Source: Acidobacteriaceae bacterium
GTDB taxonomy: Bacteria; Acidobacteriota; Terriglobia; Terriglobales; Acidobacteriaceae
Direction: 5' to 3'
Assembly (NCBI GenBank): GCA_030041435.1
Contig: JASHNW010000042.1
Span: 1 to 64,000 of the forward strand
DNA length: 64,000 nt
Program-made: the position numbers and the translations under genes
Part shown: positions 62,021-64,000 of the stretch, in pieces
Layout: each line of letters opens with the position of its first letter
How positions within the stretch are numbered: position 1 is the first letter of the stretch
The notes under the pieces: generated by a model
What the model was told of the DNA's origin: nothing
The model's input: only the letters and a program-made list of their open reading frames with translations
Database searches by the model: none

Positions 62021-64000
62021 ATGACAGAACGGGCGGCCATGATCGACGAGCAGCGGATGAGAGAAGCCGGACTTTCGGCTGAAAAGCTGCGCGCAGCGGC
62101 GCGGGAACACGTGCGGCTCTGGGGTACGGTACACCAGGCGGGGGAGGGTGACGGCTTCGGCAGGCGGGCAGAGGCGGCTCGCAGTGCGCTGGATCGCCTG
62201 TCTGCGCAACTCGACGCGCTGCCCACGGAGGGCTGGCCGGGCCCGGAGCCGTTGCTGGAGATTCGCGAGAATCCGCGCCTGATGCATTCGGCACTGGCCG
62301 AGCTGCGTTCGGTGAAGCGAAAGCTGCGCCGCCTGCCGAGAGCCGTCAGCAACGGTCACGAGGAAGAGCCTCGCACAGCAACGGTGGCGGCGGGGTACCT
62401 GGAAGCCAGCGGTTCGGTGTGGAACGCGGATGCCCTGCGCATCTATCTGGCCGAGTTGCAAAGAGCCGAGCCGCTGCTGCTCGACGAGCTTTGGGTTCTG
62501 CCTGTGATGCTGCGCTTTGTGCTGCTGGAACAGATTCTGGAGCAGGCCGCTGCGCGTTACGAGGCGCTGTCGCTGAGCGGCGGCACATCGCGTTTCGAAG
62601 GACCGGCAGCCACGGCAGAATTCGCACAACTGATGACGGCGCGCATCCTTGCGCTGCGCGAGATTGCCTTCGTCGACTGGTACTTCGTCATGGAACCGGT
62701 GGTGGTCTTCGATGCGATTCTGCGCAACGACCCGGCGATGGCGTATACGAAGATGGATTTCGACAGCCGCGAAGTCTACCGCAAACGGGTAGCGCGCATC
62801 GCGCGTTTCAGCGACTGCACGGAACTCGACGTTGCGCGCCATGCGCTGCAGCTTGCCGAGGAGGCGAAGCGGCTGCCGATGGGCGATCCGCGCGTTTACC
62901 TGCGGCGCGCCCACGTAGGCTATTACCTGATCGACAAGGGATTTGAGGATCTGAAGGGGCGGATCGGCTATCATCCGCGGTTTTTCGACCGCGTCCGCGA
63001 GCACCTGCGGCGCAGCGCAGACGACTATTTTATCGGCGCCATCGAAGTTCTGACGATTCTTCTGATCGCGGCCGTGCTGCTGCTGCTGATTCCGAACCAC
63101 TCCATCTTTGGCGGGCTGACTGTGGCATTTCTGCTGCTGCTGATTCCGGCGACGCAGGGCGCAGTGGATGTGGTGAACAACGCGGTTACGTCGCTGTTCG
63201 TGCCCATGCCTTTGCCCAAGCTGGATTTCAGCCACGGCATTCCGGCGGAATACACAACCATGGTAGTGGTGCCGACGCTGCTCCTGAACGAGAAGCAGGT
63301 CCGAGACATCGCCGAGGACCTTGAAGTGCGCTGCCTGGCGAATCCGGACCCGAACCTGCATTTCGCCCTGCTCACCGATCTGCCCGACTCCACCACCCGT
63401 CCCCGGGAAAACGACAGCGATCCGCTGGTCGACCTGGCGGTGCGGCTGATCGACGATCTGAACGAGCGCTACAGCGTCCAGCACAAGTACGGTCGTTTTC
63501 TGCTGCTGCACCGGCATCGCATCTTTAATGCGCGCCAGGGCGTGTGGATGGGCTGGGAGCGCAAGCGCGGCAAGCTGCTGGATCTGAACAAGCTGCTCAA
63601 GGGCGAGTTCGACGCGTTTCCGGTGAAAGCCGGCGATCTGACCGCGCTGCGGCGGGTGCAGTACATCATTACGCTCGACTCCGACACGCAACTGCCCCGG
63701 GGAACGGCGCATGCGATGGTGGGCGCGATGGCGCACCCTCTGAACCGAGCGGTCATCGATCCCGAATACCGCATTGTGCGGGAAGGCTACGGGATCCTGC
63801 AGCCGCGCGTCGGCGTGAGCGTGAGCTCGGCGGCGCAGTCGCGGATGGCGTCGATCTACTCCGGGCAGACGGGATTCGACATCTACACGCGCGCAATCAG
63901 CGACGTGTATCAGGACCTGTACAGCGAAGGCAGCTTTACGGGTAAAGGGATCTACGAGGTATCGACGCTGCATGCGGTGCTGGAGAAGCGGTTTCCTCGC
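62021..64000 (+). CDS. N-terminal part of cyclic beta-1,2-glucan synthase-like protein (GT84/NdvB)
   Basis: Open to the right edge with 660 codons visible and no stop; the C-terminal phosphorylase-like domains would lie beyond the window. The first 330 residues are helical (KLRAAAREHVRLWGTVHQAG, ELRSVKRKLRRLP), two membrane helices follow (about 342-380), then a GT84-like glycosyltransferase part begins with TLDSDTQLPRGTA (near 553) and EGSFTGKGIYEV. NdvB/ChvB enzymes build cyclic beta-1,2-glucan for the periplasm in osmotic adaptation and host interaction. The ATG at 62021 follows the ABC exporter stop by 17 bp, with GGAAG just before it. Confidence 0.85.
   Translation, partial: MTERAAMIDEQRMREAGLSAEKLRAAAREHVRLWGTVHQAGEGDGFGRRAEAARSALDRLSAQLDALPTEGWPGPEPLLEIRENPRLMHSALAELRSVKRKLRRLPRAVSNGHEEEPRTATVAAGYLEASGSVWNADALRIYLAELQRAEPLLLDELWVLPVMLRFVLLEQILEQAAARYEALSLSGGTSRFEGPAATAEFAQLMTARILALREIAFVDWYFVMEPVVVFDAILRNDPAMAYTKMDFDSREVYRKRVARIARFSDCTELDVARHALQLAEEAKRLPMGDPRVYLRRAHVGYYLIDKGFEDLKGRIGYHPRFFDRVREHLRRSADDYFIGAIEVLTILLIAAVLLLLIPNHSIFGGLTVAFLLLLIPATQGAVDVVNNAVTSLFVPMPLPKLDFSHGIPAEYTTMVVVPTLLLNEKQVRDIAEDLEVRCLANPDPNLHFALLTDLPDSTTRPRENDSDPLVDLAVRLIDDLNERYSVQHKYGRFLLLHRHRIFNARQGVWMGWERKRGKLLDLNKLLKGEFDAFPVKAGDLTALRRVQYIITLDSDTQLPRGTAHAMVGAMAHPLNRAVIDPEYRIVREGYGILQPRVGVSVSSAAQSRMASIYSGQTGFDIYTRAISDVYQDLYSEGSFTGKGIYEVSTLHAVLEKRFPR

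Noticed and set aside
61994..63973. 659-codon open frame on the minus strand
   Set aside because: It is antisense to the glucan synthase-like gene and has no recognisable domain.

Overview
The window looks like a chromosomal segment of a high-GC soil acidobacterium (class Terriglobia, family Acidobacteriaceae or close). This rests on lineage-typical families: two very large TonB-receptor-like proteins with an N-terminal carboxypeptidase-like regulatory domain, TIGR03435 proteins, a VWFA-related TIGR03436-type protein, secreted proteins starting LPDAP after the signal peptide, and a BlaI/M56 pair whose M56 partner carries a TIGR03435 domain. No species can be named from sequence reading alone.

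Layout. Positions 1-727 are the end of an integrated element: the C-terminal part of one gene, an array of about ten copies of a 13-bp motif (243-470), and a 49-bp 3' fragment of a tRNA-Cys gene (679-727) that marks the attachment junction. From 967 on the content looks like core genome. 967-5309 is a PaoABC-like periplasmic molybdenum aldehyde/xanthine oxidoreductase operon. 5510-9870 holds a small zinc-ribbon protein and a 1289-residue TonB-receptor-like protein. 9935-13046 has an RlpA-like lipoprotein, a coiled-coil protein and two related secreted proteins. 13065-16878 (minus) has a LytTR response regulator with an M48 protease, and an ECF sigma factor with two membrane proteins. 17004-19615 has rlmB coupled to an inactive-looking M1 peptidase homologue. 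19643-26519 (minus) has a TPR protein, rnc, two signal peptidases I in tandem, and an AsmA-like protein.

26649-27952 is a small catalase-like peroxidase gene bracketed by five copies of a 30-bp palindrome. 28231-31937 has gamma-glutamyltransferase, 6-phosphogluconate dehydrogenase and a small membrane protein. 32088-40707 is the most intriguing block: BlaI regulator, M56 metalloprotease fused to a TIGR03435 domain, a free TIGR03435 protein, a TonB-receptor-like protein and a VWA protein, all on one strand with tight spacing. I read it as a possible uncharacterised signal-responsive cell-envelope system.

40861-48653 has a purine nucleoside permease-like protein, a PpiD-like chaperone, malQ, and treY facing malQ. 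48766-49774 has two small membrane-anchored helical proteins. 50137-59619 (minus) is a four-gene RND efflux operon (fusion protein, two permeases, outer membrane factor) joined by 4-bp overlaps. 60180-64000 is an ABC exporter followed 17 bp later by the start of an NdvB/ChvB-like cyclic beta-glucan synthase that runs off the window.

Limits: all functions are inferred from motifs and remembered family features, with no database search. Start codons are uncertain where noted.
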